This document shows positions 5,825 through 7,788 of a DNA stretch of 7,788 nucleotides, in pieces. The position numbers and the translations under genes are program-made. The stretch is from Candidatus Thiodictyon intracellulare (GTDB taxonomy: Bacteria; Pseudomonadota; Gammaproteobacteria; Chromatiales; Chromatiaceae): NCBI GenBank assembly GCA_016292295.1, contig JADNEJ010000613.1, positions 1-7,788 on the forward strand, read 5' to 3'. The stretch's first letter is position 1. Each line of letters begins with the position of its first letter. The notes below the pieces were generated by a model. The model was given only the letters and a program-made list of their open reading frames with translations, was not told the origin of the DNA and did not search any database.

Positions 5825-6634
5825 TTGGCGAGAATCATCGTTATCACGTCGGGCAAGGGTGGTGTCGGCAAGACCACCACGTCCGCCGCCCTGTCCATGG
5901 GGCTCGCGCAGCGAGGCCGCCGGACCGTCGTCATCGACTTCGACGTGGGACTGCGCAACCTTGACCTGATCATGGGCTGTGAGCGGCGCGTGGTGTATGA
6001 TTTCGTCAATGTCATCAACCACGAAGCCAACCTCAACCAGGCTCTGATCCGCGACAAGCGCTGCGACAACCTCTATGTGCTGCCCGCCTCCCAGACCCGC
6101 GACAAGGAGGCTCTAACCAAAGAGGGCGTCGGGCGGGTGCTGGAGGAACTGTCTCAGGGCTACGACTTCATCGTCTGCGACTCCCCGGCGGGCATCGAGC
6201 ACGGCGCCACCATGGCCATGTACTTCGCGGACGACGCGGTGGTCGTGACCAATCCGGAGGTGTCCTCAGTGCGGGACTCCGACCGGATGCTCGGCATCCT
6301 CGCCAGCAAGTCGCGCCGCGCCGAGACCAATGCCGAGCCGATCCGCGAGTTTCTGCTCCTGACCCGCTATGACCCGCAGCGAGTGGAGACCGGGGAGATG
6401 CTGAGCGTCAAGGACGTGCAGGACATCCTGTCACTGAACCTGCTGGGCGTGATCCCCGAATCCAAGGCGGTGCTCACGGCGTCGAATTCCGGAGTGCCGG
6501 TGATCCTCGACCGGGAGAGCGACGCCGGCCAGGCCTATGCCGATGCGGTGTGCCGGTTCTTGGGAGAAGACCTGCCGCACCGCTTCATCCATGCGGAGAA
6601 AAAGGGCTTTTTCAACCGCCTGTTCGGAGGATAA
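5825..6634 (+). CDS. minD: Septum site-determining protein MinD (membrane ATPase)
   Basis: The 269-residue protein starts at TTG (M-ARIIVITSGKGGVGKTT) and aligns end to end with E. coli MinD by eye. The deviant Walker A is KGGVGKTT (11-18) with signature lysine K11 and K16. DFDVGLRNLDLIMGCERRVVYDFVNV (38-63) carries the switch I region. Walker B lies in FIVCDSPAGIEHGA (115-128). NPEVSSVRDSDR and SKSRRAE follow. The C-terminal amphipathic membrane-targeting helix is EKKGFFNRLFGG (258-269). ATP-bound MinD dimerises on the inner membrane and recruits MinC; MinE stimulates ATP hydrolysis and release, giving the oscillation. It has a strong AGGAGG and is followed after 3 bases by minE, so coupled expression is expected. 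Confidence 0.98.
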   Translation: MARIIVITSGKGGVGKTTTSAALSMGLAQRGRRTVVIDFDVGLRNLDLIMGCERRVVYDFVNVINHEANLNQALIRDKRCDNLYVLPASQTRDKEALTKEGVGRVLEELSQGYDFIVCDSPAGIEHGATMAMYFADDAVVVTNPEVSSVRDSDRMLGILASKSRRAETNAEPIREFLLLTRYDPQRVETGEMLSVKDVQDILSLNLLGVIPESKAVLTASNSGVPVILDRESDAGQAYADAVCRFLGEDLPHRFIHAEKKGFFNRLFGG

Positions 6635-6637
6635 GCC

Positions 6638-6907
6638 ATGGGCCTACTCGACTACTTCCGCAACTCCCAGCCGAAGGGGACGGCGAACGTGGCCAAGGAG
6701 CGGCTGCAGATCCTGGTCGCCCATGATCGGGCCGAACGCCATCGCCCCTCCTATCTGCCCAAACTCCAGCGCGAGATCCTGGACGTGATCCGCAAATACG
6801 TGGATGTCGACATGAACGCCGTCTCTGTCAACTACGAGCAAGAGGAGTCCCACGAGGTCCTCGAGCTCAACATCATCCTGCCGGATACGGTCCGCAACAT
6901 GATGTGA
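6638..6907 (+). CDS. minE: Cell division topological specificity factor MinE
   Basis: The 89-residue product (E. coli 88) begins MGLLDYFR, the short membrane-binding N-terminus. It continues with NVAKERLQILVAHDR (about 17-31), the anti-MinCD segment that contacts MinD and triggers its ATPase. The topological specificity domain is YLPKLQREILDVIRKYVDVD, then VSVNYEQEESHEVLELNIILPD. MinE forms the ring that chases MinD from midcell. A GGAGG inside the last minD codons (6626-6630) sits 7 bases before the ATG, which supports this start and coupling to minD. It ends the minCDE operon. Confidence 0.98.
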   Translation: MGLLDYFRNSQPKGTANVAKERLQILVAHDRAERHRPSYLPKLQREILDVIRKYVDVDMNAVSVNYEQEESHEVLELNIILPDTVRNMM

Positions 6908-6915
6908 GCGCGCTG

Positions 6916-6935
6916 CCGCGCCCGGGAGGGCGCGG
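6916..6935 (+). terminator. Hairpin 3' of minE, possible operon terminator
   Basis: CCGCGCCC (6916-6923) and GGGCGCGG (6928-6935) form a perfect 8-bp GC stem around GGGA, 8 bases after the minE stop. There is no T-run, so it is either a poorly canonical terminator or a stabilising 3'-end hairpin. Confidence 0.45.
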
Positions 6936-6952
6936 GCCAGGGATGGCAAGCC

Positions 6953-7006
6953 GCGGCGTTCGGCCGGATGCGCCCCCGAGACTCCGCGGTGCGGACCGAA
7001 CGCCGC
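6953..7006. repeat. 11-bp inverted repeat with 32-base spacer downstream of minE
   Basis: GCGGCGTTCGG (6953-6963) and its exact reverse complement CCGAACGCCGC (6996-7006) bracket 32 bases. In RNA this would form a second hairpin after minE. No gene is recognisable from here to about 7100. The arms could also be the ends of a tiny inserted element, but no flanking target duplication is visible. Confidence 0.4.
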
Positions 7007-7066
7007 CGACCCGCACCATAACCGGGACCGACCGCGCAATCTCCCATCACAAGAGGCGCAATCCAG

Positions 7067-7108
7067 CCGATCCGGAGCCAACCATGCCCCGATCCGGAGC
7101 CAACCATG
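7067..7108 (+). repeat. 20-bp tandem duplication carrying a ribosome-binding site and ATG
   Basis: CCGATCCGGAGCCAACCATG occurs at 7067-7086 and again at 7089-7108, with a 22-bp period. Each copy has GGAG 6 bases before an ATG. The first ATG (7084) yields a nine-codon reading ending at a TGA (7111-7113) that lies past the second ATG. The second ATG (7106) opens a 19-codon frame. Confidence 0.85.
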
Positions 7109-7165
7109 TCTGAGACGGAAACCAACGCCTACATCTCTGTCCTAATAGCTAATTTTACCCTGTAG
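7106..7165 (+). CDS. Very short open frame or truncated 5' end of a lost gene (19 aa)
   Basis: The frame reads MSETETNAYISVLIANFTL and stops at TAG (7163-7165). It has a GGAG at proper spacing in the duplicated segment. I do not recognise it. It may be the first codons of a gene whose body was replaced by the repeat-like sequence that begins just after it, or chance. Confidence 0.15.
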   Translation: MSETETNAYISVLIANFTL

Positions 7166-7170
7166 TGCGG

Positions 7171-7257
7171 GCCGACTCCAACGGGGTGGAACATACCAGC
7201 CCCGGGCAACGCCCTAAGTATGGAGTATTACGGATCCTGGCTCTGAAGGGGCGTGAC
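7171..7257 (+). repeat. Degenerate interspersed hairpin repeat
   Basis: The segment carries CCAACGGGGTGGAACAT, then a hairpin GGGC-AAC-GCCC (7204-7214), then GGCTCTGAAGGGGCG (7239-7253), a decayed GCCCTGAAAGGGC-type hairpin. In the + frame it reads SNGVEHTSPGQRP...LALKGRD. I recall this combination from abundant non-coding repeats in planctomycete and other genomes that are often mis-annotated as small proteins. The match is from memory. No coding function is proposed, and the open frame 7165-7629 crossing it is not believed. Confidence 0.4.
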
Positions 7258-7295
7258 AGAAAGACGGTCGTCGGCCACCACCGGATGATTGGACC

Positions 7296-7609
7296 TCAAA
7301 GGCTCGATCCGCTGGATCCTAGTGCTGATTCGCCGAGGTCGAGCAGTTGGATCAGCGTCTCGCGCACGACCGCCGCGTCGTCCGCGCCCAGCCTCCCGAG
7401 ACGGAAAGCGGCCTTATCTTCGTCGGAGGCCCACTCGCTCAGGGTGCCTTTCACTGCCTTGAGGTACTCCAGGTCCAGCGGGCGGACGCGCCTTACCGTG
7501 ACCTTGCCGTCCCCCGGTCAAGTCCCAGGCCAGGAGATCGCCGGGCACCGCCTGAAGCGCGTCGCGCACCTCTTTAGTAATGGTGGTCTAATTTTTGTGG
7601 CGTTATCAC
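7296..7609 (-). pseudogene. Frameshifted AbrB/MazE-type antitoxin remnant
   Basis: On the minus strand, KEVRDALQAVPGDLLAWDLT (7570 down to about 7515) is the swapped-hairpin DNA-binding core of AbrB/MazE/SpoVT antitoxins. It is followed in another frame by DGKVTVRRVRPLDLEYLKAVKGTLSEWASDEDKAAF. The switch happens at a run of five C on the + strand (7511-7515); removing one base would join LT to DGKVTV. Near the start, bases 7578-7609 look like a scrambled version of the usual TKGQVTIP strand, with at least one more indel, and the first possible codon (GTG 7609-7607) lies 4 bases from the insertion-sequence edge. The C-terminal extension LGADDAAVVRETLIQLLDLGESA, ending at 7296, is unusual for the family. 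No cognate toxin gene follows on the minus strand. The gene is non-functional. Confidence 0.65.
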
Positions 7610-7612
7610 TAG

Positions 7613-7788
7613 CAGCCTGTCGGACTTAGCGACCGGCGCCACAGCCTGAGGCCCTTGGACGGGTTTTTGTAGCAAAAAAGATACGTTTTTCGGCTAGAAA
7701 CGCAGTTTTCCGCGGTGTTCCCCTTACTGCAGGCGTAATACGGCCATCCGTTTCAGGTTCCACGCCAGGCAGACCAGCGTCCACTCGC
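7613..7788 (-). mobile_element. 3' part of an IS1182-like insertion sequence (truncated by the window edge)
   Basis: CAGCCTGTCGGACTTAGC (7613-7630) resembles the terminal repeat of IS1182-type elements. It lies about 100 bases past the stop of a transposase gene that enters from the right on the minus strand. The stretch between is AT-richer than the rest of the window and includes a TTTTTG-TAG-CAAAAA hairpin (7664-7678). The left border is inferred from the end motif next to CTAG (7609-7612). The other end and any target duplication are outside the window. Confidence 0.6.
7724..7788 (-). CDS. C-terminal end of an IS1182-family transposase (partial)
   Basis: The minus strand reads EWTLVCLAWNLKRMAVLRLQ then TAA (complement of 7724-7726). 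This is the typical C-terminal tail of DDE transposases of the IS1182 family, where a conserved W-x-L-x-C-x-A-x-N-x-x-R segment closes the RNase H-like fold. Only about 20 residues are in the window, so whether the gene is intact is unknown. Confidence 0.7.
   Translation of the reverse strand, partial: EWTLVCLAWNLKRMAVLRLQ

Noticed and set aside
7165..7629. A 154-residue protein on the + strand
   Set aside because: It starts in a non-coding repeat-like segment and then runs antisense through the antitoxin remnant into the insertion-sequence end. The composition is arginine/serine/proline rich with no recognisable domain.
1..7788. CRISPR arrays, tRNA or rRNA genes, prophage or defence operons
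   Set aside because: No regularly spaced repeats, cloverleaf-like sequences, rRNA motifs, or phage or defence gene clusters were seen on either strand.

Overview
The window looks like a GC-rich gammaproteobacterial chromosome, most likely a purple sulfur bacterium or relative (Chromatiales). That guess rests on the protein sequences, the ffs-dnaX-ybaB-recR order, the complete minCDE set and the style of the decayed accessory genes. No marker in the window fixes the genus.

Layout. Positions 1-1320 are a graveyard. They hold a broken Rpn/YhgA-type nuclease gene (95-637, +) and the 3' remnant of a calcineurin-like metallophosphoesterase gene (716-1313, -). The second is interrupted by a clean 124-bp non-autonomous element (1025-1148) with 20-bp terminal inverted repeats and a 9-bp target duplication. 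From 1359 the sequence becomes a housekeeping block on the + strand: a probable promoter, the 4.5S signal recognition particle RNA (1444-1558), dnaX (1745-3445), ybaB (3517-3840) and recR (3868-4464). Next is an HIT-family gene (4512 onward) whose reading departs from the family inside its catalytic histidine motif, then minC, minD and minE (5018-6907). The last 880 bases are again accessory: hairpins, a tandemly duplicated ribosome-binding-site/ATG segment, a degenerate hairpin-type repeat, a frameshifted AbrB/MazE-type antitoxin remnant (-), and the 3' end of an IS1182-like transposase gene (-) running off the window.

How the genes work together. DnaX is the clamp-loader ATPase of DNA polymerase III. 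YbaB is a nucleoid-associated DNA-binding protein. RecR works with RecO/RecF in loading RecA at gaps. The SRP RNA serves co-translational membrane targeting. MinC, MinD and MinE form the oscillating system that keeps FtsZ rings away from the poles. I found no undescribed multi-gene system. The most informative signals are the small mobile element and the insertion/decay scars flanking both housekeeping blocks, including a repeat that overlaps the only usable start codon of minC.
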